A stretch of DNA of 28,703 nucleotides from Thermococcus sp. (GTDB lineage Archaea; Methanobacteriota_B; Thermococci; Thermococcales; Thermococcaceae): positions 1 through 28,703 of the forward strand of contig JALVWX010000202.1 in assembly GCA_027023165.1 (NCBI GenBank), given 5' to 3'. Each line of letters begins with the position of its first letter. Within the stretch, counting starts at the first letter, position 1. A program made the position numbers and the translations under genes. The notes beneath the pieces were generated by a model that was not told the origin of the DNA, ran no database searches, and was given only the letters and a program-made list of their open reading frames with translations. This document shows positions 1 to 10,902 of this stretch, piece after piece.

Positions 1-2
1 AG

Positions 3-1085
3 GAGATAATGGCCTCGCTGAGGACGCCGGTGGAGAAGTACTACATCCGCGTTAACACGCTCAAGACGAGCCGCTCGAAGCTAATGGGCATCCTGAGGAA
101 AGAAGGTTTGAAGCCAAAGAGAAGCCCCTACCTCAAGGAGGGGATATACTTCGAGAGGGAAGGCCCGAACTTTCCCGACGACCACGAGCCGGGCCTTCCC
201 GCCGTGAGGGCCAACAAGTTCGCGAGTGAAAGCGTCTACCAGGGCGCGATGCTCTACGCTCCCGGTGTTCTCCAGGCGGACAAAAAGATAAAGCCGGGAG
301 ACGAGGTGGAGATTAGAGATCCGAGGGGCCTGCTCGTCGGAATTGGAATAGCCAGAATGGGCGCCAAGGAGATGATAACCTCGACGAGAGGATTGGCCGT
401 TGAAGTGACCCTTCCAAAGTTCAAGCTTCCCAGTTTGAGTGAGCTGGAGAGCTTTAAGGAGGGCCTATTCTACGCCCAGAGCCTGCCCTCAATGGTCGTT
501 GCCCACGTTTTGGAGCCGAGCGAGGAGGATCTAATAATCGACATGGCAGCCGCTCCAGGCGGAAAGACGAGCCACATAGCCCAGCTGATGGAGAACAGGG
601 GAGAGATAATCGCGATGGACAAATCGAAGAACAGGCTGAGGAAGACGGAGGAAGAGCTGAGGAGGCTCGGCGTTAAAAACGTCAGGCTCATAAGAATGGA
701 CGCGAGAAAGCTCCCCGAACTCAGAATCGAAGCCGATAAAATCCTCCTCGATGCGCCCTGCACCGCCCTCGGCATAAGGCCGAAGCTCTGGGAGAGCAGG
801 ACCCCAAAGGACATAGAGGCGACCGCGCGCTACCAGAGGGCCTTCATCTGGGCAGCGATAAAGTCCCTGAGGAAGGGGGGAGTTCTCGTCTACTCCACCT
901 GCACGCTGTCGCTGGAGGAAAACGAGGCGAACGTGAGGTACGCCCTCGGGAAAGGCTTAAAGCTTGAGGAGCAGAGCATCTTCATAGGTTCCCCAGGGAT
1001 CGAAATCGACGGGGTCCAGAGGTTCTATCCGAACAGGCACCTCACGCAGGGCTTCTTCATAGCCAAGTTCAGGAAGGTGGGGTGA
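3..1085 (+). CDS. RNA (cytosine-5)-methyltransferase, NSUN6/RsmB-NOP type with PUA domain (5'-truncated by window edge)
   Basis: S-adenosylmethionine-dependent RNA m5C methyltransferase, probably acting on tRNA. The reading frame is open to the first base (GAG ATA before the ATG at 9), so the true N-terminus lies outside the window. Counting from that ATG, residues about 65-135 look like a PUA RNA-binding domain. The Rossmann methyltransferase follows with an AAPGGKTSH SAM-binding motif near residue 180. It carries the two catalytic cysteines of the family: Cys251 in DAPCTALG (motif IV) and Cys298 in YSTCTLS (motif VI). A PUA domain before the catalytic domain is the NSUN6-like archaeal arrangement, which suggests tRNA C72 as target; this is inference. 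The stop codon overlaps the next gene's ATG by one base (TGATG), so the two are probably cotranscribed. Confidence 0.9.
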   Translation, partial: EIMASLRTPVEKYYIRVNTLKTSRSKLMGILRKEGLKPKRSPYLKEGIYFEREGPNFPDDHEPGLPAVRANKFASESVYQGAMLYAPGVLQADKKIKPGDEVEIRDPRGLLVGIGIARMGAKEMITSTRGLAVEVTLPKFKLPSLSELESFKEGLFYAQSLPSMVVAHVLEPSEEDLIIDMAAAPGGKTSHIAQLMENRGEIIAMDKSKNRLRKTEEELRRLGVKNVRLIRMDARKLPELRIEADKILLDAPCTALGIRPKLWESRTPKDIEATARYQRAFIWAAIKSLRKGGVLVYSTCTLSLEENEANVRYALGKGLKLEEQSIFIGSPGIEIDGVQRFYPNRHLTQGFFIAKFRKVG

Positions 1086-2143
1086 TGGCCGGAAGGAAGT
1101 ACACCCTCCTCGGCGCCGCACTGCTCGTCATAATCCTACTCCTCTGGTGGGCCGGGATAGAGGATGTAATCGAGATACTGAAAACGGCCAGGTTCGACTA
1201 CTTTCTTCTCGCCGTGGTCGTTTACGTAGCCTCCCTCATCACCTGGGCGCTCCGCTGGCGGGTTCTCCTGAAGAGCCTCGGAATAAACGCGGGATTCAGA
1301 ACCGTGCTGGGGGGACTTCTCGTAGGCATCTTCATCAACAACGTAACCCCCGGTGCTAGGGGCGGTGGGGAGCCTGTTAGGGCTTACTACATCCACAAGA
1401 AGACGGGGGACCCCTACGGACCGGTTTTTGCAACCGTGATGATGGACAGACTGACCGACGTCATCCCCGTCATGGTGATGCTCCTCTTCGGCACGGTTTA
1501 CGTCTACAGGCTCGGCTCAGTAACGCTCACCCTGACCCTTCTCCTCCTCGACGCGTTCTTCGTCGCCCTCACACTCGTCTCGATAGGCATAATGCTGAGC
1601 GAGCAGAAGACCAAGGGGATACTCTACTGGTTCTACCGCCAGTTCGGGCGGATAATGCCCAAGAAGGCCCTGAAGTACGAGAAGAAGTTCGTGAAGGCGG
1701 TGGAGGTGAGCGTTCCCCAGTTCCAGGACAACCTCAGGGTTCTGCTGACCCACAAGAGGGCCTTCGCCCTTTCGGTCTTCTGGTCGTTCGTGACCTGGAT
1801 GCTGATACTCCTGCGCTCCTACTACATCTTCTACAGCATCAACAGCCCGATACGGCTCCTCGACGTCATGGTCGTCCAGATGGTCGGCATAGCGGTGGGA
1901 ATGTTCGCGGTAGTGCCTGGAGGAGCTGGCCTCATCGAGGCGGTAAACTCGGCGGTCTACGTCCTCCTCGGCATAAACAAGGAGATAGCGGTTACGGCGA
2001 CGCTCTTAGAGAGGTTAATCTCCTACTGGGCGCCCACTATCATAGGGGCGGGACTCACGACGCGCTTCGGAGCCATGGTGAGGGAGCTGAAGAAGAAGGC
2101 CAACGACAACGATATAAACGTGGAGGACGAAAAGAAGGCTTAA
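1085..2143 (+). CDS. Flippase-like membrane protein, UPF0104/LPG-synthase TM family (copy 1)
   Basis: An integral membrane protein of 352 residues with about eight hydrophobic segments. It shows family marks of the UPF0104 / lysylphosphatidylglycerol-synthase transmembrane (YbhN/AglD-like) group: NNVTPGARGGGEPVRAYY near residue 85, a MMDRLTD motif soon after, and VPGGAGLIEA in the C-terminal part. The family is linked to lipid or lipid-linked sugar handling in the membrane, but the substrate here is unknown. The ATG at 1085 is preferred over the in-frame GTG at 1082 because the preceding GGTGGGG then sits at a usable distance. The C-terminal tail is charged and cytosolic in appearance. The neighbour starting at 2156 is a clear paralog, so this is a tandem duplication. 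Confidence 0.85.
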   Translation: MAGRKYTLLGAALLVIILLLWWAGIEDVIEILKTARFDYFLLAVVVYVASLITWALRWRVLLKSLGINAGFRTVLGGLLVGIFINNVTPGARGGGEPVRAYYIHKKTGDPYGPVFATVMMDRLTDVIPVMVMLLFGTVYVYRLGSVTLTLTLLLLDAFFVALTLVSIGIMLSEQKTKGILYWFYRQFGRIMPKKALKYEKKFVKAVEVSVPQFQDNLRVLLTHKRAFALSVFWSFVTWMLILLRSYYIFYSINSPIRLLDVMVVQMVGIAVGMFAVVPGGAGLIEAVNSAVYVLLGINKEIAVTATLLERLISYWAPTIIGAGLTTRFGAMVRELKKKANDNDINVEDEKKA

Positions 2144-2155
2144 AGGTGCTTGCAC

Positions 2156-3190
2156 GTGGACAAAAAGAAAGTGATCTTCTTCACCGTGGCCCTCCTCATC
2201 ATAGGCGCGCTGATAAAGTGGGCCGGTGCCAAGGGAGTGGCCGAGATAATAGCCAGCTCGGACTGGAGGTACCTACTACTGGCGGTCGCGGTCTACATCA
2301 TCACTCTCCTGGCATCTGCCCTCAGGTGGCAGGTTCTCCTGAAGGGACTGGGCATATCCGTACCCCTGAGGATAGTCTGGAACGCGATATTCGTGGGCAT
2401 GTTCTTCAACAACATAAGCCCAGGGGCAAAGGGCCTCGGTGAGTTCATCAGGGTCTACTACATAGCGAAGGAGACGAACAACCCCTACGGTCCGATGACG
2501 GCGAGCGTGATGATGGACAGGATAACCGACCTGGTGCCGATAGCCTTCATGATGGTCCTCGCGACGCTCCACGTTTATCACCTCGGTGAAACCCTCCTGA
2601 CGACCATCATAATCTTCCTCGACGCCGTTATGATAGGGTTCTCGGCCCTCGTAATCGGCCTCCTGATGAGCGAAGAGAGAGCACACAGCGCGATATGGTG
2701 GATATTCAGGCAGTACCGGAAGCTCTCGAAGACGGGAGCAGAGAAGAGACGGGAGAGCTTTGAAAAGATAGACACCGTAACCATACCCAACTTCCAGAGG
2801 GACTTCCGGGTGCTCTCGAAGAGCCGCGTCTACACGCTGGTGGCCATAGGCTGGTCCTTCGTGTACTGGATACTCACCGTGGCACGCTACTACCTGGTCT
2901 TCCGAGCCATAGGCCAGCCAATCGACCCCGTAAGCATAACCGTCGTCCTGGTCGTTTCGATGGTCGTGGGCATGTTCGCAGTCATCCCCGGCGGCGCCGG
3001 AATAATAGAGGCTGTCAACACCGCGGTTTTCATGGCCCTGGGCATAAACCCCGAGTACGCCGTTACCGGAACCATACTCGAGAGGCTCATCTCGTACTGG
3101 GGTCCGACAATAGTCGGTTCATTCGTGGCGGCTGACTTCAAGCCGGATGGGGCCGCAGGGGTCGAGGATTCAACGGAGGTGGAAGTGTGA
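2156..3190 (+). CDS. Flippase-like membrane protein, UPF0104/LPG-synthase TM family (copy 2)
   Basis: A polytopic membrane protein of 344 residues, paralogous to the gene just upstream: [30 protein letters not shown] and [16 protein letters not shown] align without gaps to the same blocks of copy 1. Two starts are possible, TTG at 2150 and GTG at 2156. The AAGGTG ribosome binding site at 2143-2148 lies only 1 nt from the TTG but 7 nt from the GTG, so I choose GTG. The gap to copy 1 is 12 nt, and the stop overlaps the GTG start of NAD kinase by 4 nt, so the three form one transcription unit. Function is probably transport or flipping of a lipid-linked substrate, as inferred from the family only. 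Confidence 0.82.
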   Translation: MDKKKVIFFTVALLIIGALIKWAGAKGVAEIIASSDWRYLLLAVAVYIITLLASALRWQVLLKGLGISVPLRIVWNAIFVGMFFNNISPGAKGLGEFIRVYYIAKETNNPYGPMTASVMMDRITDLVPIAFMMVLATLHVYHLGETLLTTIIIFLDAVMIGFSALVIGLLMSEERAHSAIWWIFRQYRKLSKTGAEKRRESFEKIDTVTIPNFQRDFRVLSKSRVYTLVAIGWSFVYWILTVARYYLVFRAIGQPIDPVSITVVLVVSMVVGMFAVIPGGAGIIEAVNTAVFMALGINPEYAVTGTILERLISYWGPTIVGSFVAADFKPDGAAGVEDSTEVEV

Positions 3191-4019
3191 GGTTTGGGGT
3201 GGTGGCGAGACGGGACAGGGGGGCCGCACTTAAGCTTGCCTACAGGGTGTATGACTTCCTCAAAGTCAGCGGGCACGAGGTCATCGTGGATTCCGAAACC
3301 TACGAGCACCTGAGGGAGTTCAGGGAAGAGGACGTACGCCCCCTGGAGGAGTTCGACGTCGACTTCATAGTCGCAATAGGCGGCGACGGAACGATACTCC
3401 GCGTCGAGCACAGGACGAAGAAGGAGATACCGATACTGGGGATAAATATGGGGACCCTGGGATTCCTGACGGAGGTGGAGCCTCATGAGGCATTCTTCGC
3501 CCTGAGCAAGCTCATAGAGGGCGACTATCACATAGACGAGCGGATAAAACTCAGAACATACCTCGACGGGGAGAACAACGTTCCGGATTCCCTCAACGAG
3601 GTGGCCATACTGACGGGCATACCAGGAAAGATAATCCACCTGAAGTACTACATAGACGGCGGCCTGGCTGACGAGATACGGGCGGACGGCCTTATAGTTT
3701 CCACCCCCACCGGTTCAACGGGGTACGCGATGAGCGCCGGAGGGCCTTTCCTTGACCCGAGGCTCGAGGCGGTTGTCATAGCACCGCTGGCTCCGATAGC
3801 CCTCAGTTCCAGACCCATGGTTGTTCCCGCGAAAAGCACGGTTGAGGTGAAGAACCTCGCGGAGGGAAGGAAGCTCATCCTGGCCATAGACGGCCAGTTC
3901 TACACCCAGCTTGAGCCAGAGACGAGGATAGAGGTGAAAAAATCCCCGAGAAAAGCAAAGTTCGTCCGCTTCAGCGATGAGATATACCCCAAGTACACGA
4001 TGAGGCTCAAGGGGCGGTT

Positions 4020-4023
<4 letters not shown>
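3187..4023 (+). CDS. nadK: NAD kinase
   Basis: Phosphorylates NAD to NADP in the cytosol; archaeal enzymes of this family use ATP or polyphosphate. The 278-residue length matches Pyrococcus NAD kinase. Diagnostic motifs are GGDGT at residues 65-69 (nucleotide binding and the catalytic Asp67), the NE pair in DSLNEVAIL near 137, and the glycine-rich [15 protein letters not shown] segment near 175. The start is GTG at 3187, overlapping the upstream stop by 4 nt, with GGAGGTG ahead of it. The 3' end overlaps the convergent DUF835 gene by 4 nt, so no separate terminator can fit between them. Confidence 0.95.
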
Positions 4024-5920
<1,897 letters not shown>

Positions 5921-7243
5921 TCACCGCCTTGAGAGCCAGTACAGGGCTTTCGCGGCTCTCTCCGGAGTGGGAAAGTTCTTAACGCCGTGCTTTTCCAGAA
6001 GCCCAACGCCGTCCCTGACTAGTTCACCCGCCATGAAGTTGACTACAATCGGCTTGTCGCAGTCGGCCTCGACGATTGCTCTTGCTATCTCCTCGCTCGG
6101 GATGAATATCGGGGGAACGCAGATGATTAAGAGAGAATCGACGTTCTCATCCCTGCAGACCGTCTCTATGGTTCTCTTATAGCGCTCGTAGTTGGCGTCG
6201 GCTATGAGGTCTACTGGATTTTTCACAGAGCACTGCTCTGGAAGAAAGGAGCGGAGCTTTTGAGTGGTTTCATCGCTCAGCTCGACAATCTCAAGGCCGA
6301 GCCTCTCAAGCTTGTCCGTTGCCAGAACACCCGGCCCACCCGAGTTCGTGATTACGGCCACGCGCTTTCCTGCTTTGGAGTACATCTCGAAGGCCTTGGC
6401 CGCGTCGAAAAGCTCCTCCATCTCCTCGACCTCTATGGCCCCGGCCTGTTTAAAGGCCGCGCGGTAGATTTCATAGCTTCCGGCAAGTGAACCAGTGTGA
6501 GATGCTGCAGCTTTGGCACCGCTCGCGCTCTTTCCGGCCTTGAGGATTACCACGGGCTTTTTCCCGCTCGCGTAGCGGAGTGCCTTAAGGAAGCGCCTGC
6601 CGTCTTTAACGCCTTCGATGTAGAGGGCTATGGCCTTTGTATTTTCATCGTCGGCGAAGTATTCTAAAAAGTCGCTCTCGTTCAGGTCAGCGGCGTTTCC
6701 ATAGGAAACGAAAGCGGAAAATCCTATTCCTTCTTCATTCCCCATAGCTAAAGCCGCGCCACCGAAGGCACCACTCTGGCTGATTAGGGTCAGACCCCCG
6801 GGCCTTACGCGAACCTCGAAGGAGCCGAAGAACTTCCCGTGGACCCCGAAGATGCCGGCACAGTTGGGGCCTATCAAGCGAACACCGTGCTTTTTAGCCC
6901 TCTCAACGAGTTCCCTCTCCAGTTCTTCGTTTCCGACCTCGGAAAAGCCCGCTGAGATGACCACCGCCCCCTTGATGAGGGGGCCTATCTCATCAACCAA
7001 CCCCGGAACAACCTTGGCCGGAACCGCAATTATTGCCGTGTCCACCGGCTCGTCGAGTTTCTCCCGTATCTGGAAGGTTCTCCCGGCAACTTCAACGGTT
7101 CCGCCCTTAGGATTTACTGGGATTATCTCACCCCCAAAGCCGCCCTCCACGATGTTCCTCAGGATTTCCCTCGCTATCGCACCCTCCTTGAAGGAGCCGA
7201 AGACCGCAACGCTCTCCGGATAGAAAAACGCGTCCAAGCTCAT
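5921..7243 (-). CDS. ADP-forming acyl-CoA synthetase (NDP-forming), alpha subunit
   Basis: Alpha subunit of an archaeal ADP-forming acyl-CoA synthetase, which makes ATP from acyl-CoA, ADP and phosphate at the end of peptide or sugar fermentation. The 440-residue protein has a CoA-binding domain at the N-terminus (FFYPESVAVFG then NPKGG), two succinyl-CoA-synthetase-like domains, and the phosphorylated histidine in AAASHTGSLAGS. The longer frame starts at 7276, but ATG at 7243 is chosen because the family begins at SLDAFFYPESVAV and GGTGGTGG sits just before it. No beta (ATP-grasp) subunit is in the window, so the partner is encoded elsewhere, as is usual in Thermococcales. Which acid it prefers cannot be told from sequence alone. 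It is transcribed divergently from PPAT. Confidence 0.9.
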   Translation of the reverse strand: MSLDAFFYPESVAVFGSFKEGAIAREILRNIVEGGFGGEIIPVNPKGGTVEVAGRTFQIREKLDEPVDTAIIAVPAKVVPGLVDEIGPLIKGAVVISAGFSEVGNEELERELVERAKKHGVRLIGPNCAGIFGVHGKFFGSFEVRVRPGGLTLISQSGAFGGAALAMGNEEGIGFSAFVSYGNAADLNESDFLEYFADDENTKAIALYIEGVKDGRRFLKALRYASGKKPVVILKAGKSASGAKAAASHTGSLAGSYEIYRAAFKQAGAIEVEEMEELFDAAKAFEMYSKAGKRVAVITNSGGPGVLATDKLERLGLEIVELSDETTQKLRSFLPEQCSVKNPVDLIADANYERYKRTIETVCRDENVDSLLIICVPPIFIPSEEIARAIVEADCDKPIVVNFMAGELVRDGVGLLEKHGVKNFPTPERAAKALYWLSRR

Positions 7244-7311
7244 TCCACCACCCCTACCGGGTTGGCCGGTGAACAAAAAAGCTTATTGGTCCGCCCATCC
7301 AAAGATGGGCC
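7244..7311. promoter_or_regulatory. Divergent promoter with a 7-bp inverted repeat
   Basis: These 68 bp separate two head-to-head genes. An A/T-rich element around 7274-7288 (AAAAAAGCTTATT) is placed to serve as TATA box for PPAT, 24-38 nt before its ATG, and can be read as TTTTTT-containing DNA on the other strand for the synthetase. Between it and the PPAT ATG lies a perfect inverted repeat, GCCCATC (7293-7299), CAAA, GATGGGC (7304-7310). It ends one base before the start codon's flank, where a regulator or an mRNA hairpin could block PPAT expression. Confidence 0.55.
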
Positions 7312-8524
<1,213 letters not shown>

Positions 8525-8594
8525 GCTTTCCACTTCTTCCCTTCCTGCCCTTCTGAAGAAAATCCGGCAAAAAGGAATGAACGAAGAGAAAACC

Positions 8595-9368
8595 TCACAT
8601 GGCCGTGTAACCGCCGTCGACTACCAGCTCAGCCCCGGTTACGAACCTTGACTCGTCGGAGGCAAGATAGAGAACGGCATAGGCAACGTCTATCGGCTCA
8701 CCGACCCAGCCAATGGGGTTCATCTTGGCGAACGCTTTTCTGCACTGCCCCTCATCCTGGATCCCCATCTTCCTGCAGGCCTTTTTGAGCATGGGAGTCC
8801 AGATACTCCCGGGGTGAACGGAATTAACGCGGATGTTGTCCTTTGCATAGATGAGGGCGTCGGTCTTCGTCATTATCCTAATTGCACCCTTGGAGGCGTG
8901 GTATGGTGGAATGCCCGGTGAGCCGACGATTCCGTAAATGGAAGAGATATTGACGATGCTTCCGCCACCGGCTTTCTTCATGTACGGGATGACGTGCTTC
9001 GTGCAGAAGAAGACGCCCTTAACGTTGACGTTCATAACCTGGTCCCACTCCTCCTCGGTAAGTTCATGGGTCGGCTTGTCGACACCGGTTATTCCGGCGT
9101 TGTTAACGAGAATATCAATCTTCTCGAACTCCCGCGCTATCTCCGCGAAGACCCTTTCCACTTCCTCCTCGTTGCTAACGTCCAGCTTCCAGAACTTGGC
9201 GATTCCGCCTGCCTTCCTGATGCTTTCAACGACCTCGTTGCCCCTCTCCACGTTCCTACCGGTGACGGCTACCTTCGCCCCCTCCTTCGCCAAAAGCTCG
9301 GCTATGGCCCTTCCAATTCCGGAAGTAGCGCCGGTGACAACGGCAACCTTTCCATCAACCCTTCCCAT
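8595..9368 (-). CDS. Short-chain dehydrogenase/reductase (SDR), classical type
   Basis: NAD(P)-dependent oxidoreductase of 257 residues. Coenzyme motif TGATSGIG at 12-19, structural NNAG at 89-92, catalytic Ser143, Tyr156 and Lys160 (YHASK), and the typical C-terminal VDGGYTAM. Substrate is not predictable; homologs are labelled glucose 1-dehydrogenase or 3-oxoacyl reductase. Possible starts are 9410, 9374 and 9368. GGAGG lies 7 nt before the ATG at 9368 but only 1 nt before that at 9374, and the fold starts at MGRVDGKVAVVTG, so 9368 is chosen. A minus-strand AAATTTAAAACC near 9430-9441 is a plausible TATA element. It is convergent with TPI, with 70 bp of pyrimidine-rich DNA between them. Confidence 0.9.
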   Translation of the reverse strand: MGRVDGKVAVVTGATSGIGRAIAELLAKEGAKVAVTGRNVERGNEVVESIRKAGGIAKFWKLDVSNEEEVERVFAEIAREFEKIDILVNNAGITGVDKPTHELTEEEWDQVMNVNVKGVFFCTKHVIPYMKKAGGGSIVNISSIYGIVGSPGIPPYHASKGAIRIMTKTDALIYAKDNIRVNSVHPGSIWTPMLKKACRKMGIQDEGQCRKAFAKMNPIGWVGEPIDVAYAVLYLASDESRFVTGAELVVDGGYTAM

Positions 9369-9489
9369 CTTCATGCCTCCAACTGTCCATTGAACAACCA
9401 AACGGTGCATTTGATTACGAGCTGAAGGTTTTAAATTTTTCCAATTACCACTCTTCCAGAGTTATCATTCGAAGGAGGTTGGACCGGCC

Positions 9490-9500
9490 TAAGGTTTATA
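9490..9500 (+). promoter_or_regulatory. TATA box of tRNA-Gln
   Basis: AAGGTTTATAA places a BRE-like purine stretch and TTTATAA about 30 nt before the first tRNA base, so transcription would start a few bases upstream of the mature 5' end. Confidence 0.65.
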
Positions 9501-9527
9501 AGCTCCGGGGAGTTCACTCGGATGGGC

Positions 9528-9603
9528 AGCCCCGTGGTGTAGCGGCCAAGCATGCGGGACTTTGGATCCCGCGACCCGGGTTCGAATCCCGGCGGGGCTA
9601 CCA
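9528..9603 (+). tRNA. tRNA-Gln (anticodon TTG)
   Basis: The acceptor stem AGCCCCG (9528-9534) pairs with CGGGGCT (9593-9599). Discriminator A9600 and an encoded CCA (9601-9603) follow. The anticodon stem CGGGA/TCCCG (9555-9559, 9567-9571) encloses the loop CTTTGGA, giving anticodon TTG at 9562-9564, which reads CAA/CAG. The T-arm contains GGTTCGAATCC. No intron is visible. A perfect hairpin begins two bases after the CCA. Confidence 0.97.
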
Positions 9604-9605
9604 TA

Positions 9606-9630
9606 GAAACTTTTGCCAAGCAAAAGTTTC
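9606..9630. repeat. Hairpin element, family 'AAACTTTTGC', copy 1
   Basis: Perfect 11-bp stem GAAACTTTTGC / GCAAAAGTTTC with a 3-nt loop (CAA), two bases after the tRNA-Gln CCA. It shares stem core and loop size with the elements at 9861-9883 and 10126-10148. Confidence 0.8.
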
Positions 9631-9860
9631 ATCAAAGTTCGCATGTCGCTTTTGGAAATTCCCAGTTTTAAGGGGATTTGCCCCTTCACCCGTAGGTTTT
9701 GCGGTGTTTCACTGCGAGAATAACGCCCGAAGGACGCCAAAAGAAGGGAAAACGGGCCTTAACATCGAGATTTTTGAGTTAAATCCGCCTCGAACTTGCA
9801 ATTTTTGAGAGGACATGCAAACTCATTCCAAGCAATTTTGATGGAAGTTTATTCTTTGGT

Positions 9861-9883
9861 CAAACTTTGCCCTGCAAAGTTTG
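9861..9883. repeat. Hairpin element, family 'AAACTTTTGC', copy 2
   Basis: Perfect 10-bp stem CAAACTTTGC / GCAAAGTTTG with loop CCT. Nearly identical to the copy at 10126-10148. Confidence 0.8.
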
Positions 9884-9990
9884 CTTGCTTGCACAAGCGC
9901 TGGCGGAAGATTAGGTGCTTTTTCTAGAATACTGGTTTTTAGTGGGGTTTACTCATTAATTGTCATCTCTCAAGTGTTTGCTCTCCTCAA

Positions 9991-10007
9991 GGCGTCCGAA
10001 GGACGCC
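9991..10007. repeat. GC-rich hairpin with a partial second copy
   Basis: Stem GGCGTCC / GGACGCC with loop GAA. The right half and its flank recur at 9729-9742, where the left arm is degenerate. Confidence 0.6.
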
Positions 10008-10125
10008 AGAATAAAAAGCAAACCTGCTTGAAAGGCCACCTTTAGAATTAAACCCCTTTCCAGTGAGTTACAAAAAGAGGGCACGGTTAGCGTTCGGCAT
10101 TCGCATGAGAAAGGAACTCTTTGAT

Positions 10126-10148
10126 CAAACTTTGCCCCGCAAAGTTTG
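10126..10148. repeat. Hairpin element, family 'AAACTTTTGC', copy 3
   Basis: Perfect 10-bp stem CAAACTTTGC / GCAAAGTTTG with loop CCC. On the minus strand it follows the TAG stop of the zinc-ribbon gene with no gap, so it would be the start of that mRNA's 3' UTR. Confidence 0.8.
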
Positions 10149-10832
10149 CTAGAACGCGAACTCCTCGACACTGAAGCTCTCCATGACCCTCTCGAAGTCC
10201 GTCTCCGGGGCGTATGTGAAGCCACAGTGGTTGCACTTCAGGACACCGTTCTCCTCGCTCAGCGGTGAGAAGCAGACGGGACAGCGGTACTCCTCGCGCT
10301 TCAGCCTATCGTAGACCTCGTCCCTCATGACGATCAGGTTAAGCTCGGTCTCCCAGTCCTCGTGGAGCATGCCCCAGTAAGGGACCTCAATGGGGTAGAA
10401 GTCTTCTAAGATAAGTGCGTTTATCCCGATGCCCCGAACTCCAGGCGGGAGCCTGTTCGTCGGTTCTATAGAAACAACGTACTGGTCGTAGAACTCTATG
10501 TTATCGGCCCGTATAGTCAGACCGCGGGAAAGCTTGGAGCGGAGCGGTATGAGCTGGAGGAATAAGCCCTCCCGCTCAACGTCCCAGCTCGCGCTTATTG
10601 AAACACTCCCCTTCGTGAAGAACTGGGTTATGTAGCGCTCATCTCTCTCCTCTCCAGCCAAAGAAAAGCCCAGCTTACCGAAGGCCCGGGAGAGGAAGTT
10701 CGGCCTCGGAAGCTTCCCGTAGTTAACCATGTACTCCCCAATCCAGCCGGCGAGGGGCATGGAATAGCCTATGAAGGCCTGCATCTGAACGCGCAGGTAA
10801 GCAACGCTGGGGAGGAGCTTGAACCCCTGCAT
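10149..10832 (-). CDS. Uncharacterised protein with C-terminal zinc ribbon
   Basis: A 227-residue protein I do not recognise. The first 180 residues look like a soluble alpha/beta protein without transmembrane segments. The C-terminus carries a CPVC...CNHC zinc ribbon (Cys184, 187, 200, 203) followed by an acidic tail. ATG 10832 is preferred over GTG 10838 because GGTG then precedes at a workable distance. A CATATATA element on the minus strand near 10859-10867 is a likely TATA box, so it has its own promoter downstream of the PolD genes. A hairpin follows its stop codon directly. A nucleic-acid or regulatory role is possible from the ribbon alone, but nothing stronger. Confidence 0.6.
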   Translation of the reverse strand: MQGFKLLPSVAYLRVQMQAFIGYSMPLAGWIGEYMVNYGKLPRPNFLSRAFGKLGFSLAGEERDERYITQFFTKGSVSISASWDVEREGLFLQLIPLRSKLSRGLTIRADNIEFYDQYVVSIEPTNRLPPGVRGIGINALILEDFYPIEVPYWGMLHEDWETELNLIVMRDEVYDRLKREEYRCPVCFSPLSEENGVLKCNHCGFTYAPETDFERVMESFSVEEFAF

Positions 10833-10902
10833 TTCCACCGGAAAGGTAACGGTGTTATCGTATATATGATTAACGGAAAGCCCGGGAGAGAAGAGACAGG
10901 AG

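Larger units (their letters stand above)
9604..10148. other. Gene-free, hairpin-rich spacer downstream of tRNA-Gln
   Basis: About 545 bp without a convincing gene. Frames here are short and lack family features. It holds five inverted repeats: 9606-9630, 9670-9686, 9861-9883, 9991-10007 and 10126-10148. It also holds a shared block GAAGGACGCCARAA at 9729-9742 and 9998-10011. The DNA is more AT-rich than neighbouring genes. I see no tRNA 3'-end duplication, integrase or transposase, so it is not a recognisable integrated element. It may hold an unannotated RNA or be a decayed region. Confidence 0.5.

Noticed and set aside
9528..10148. Integrated element at tRNA-Gln
   Set aside because: There is no integrase and no duplicated tRNA 3' end in the window; the spacer is short and only holds hairpins.
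10832..10844. TTTCCACCGGAAA as another mini-ORB
   Set aside because: The centre differs (CACCG) and it coincides with the ribosome binding site and start of the zinc-ribbon gene, so GGTGG is explained by translation. A similar TCCACCGGAA in radA (22891) is ordinary coding sequence.
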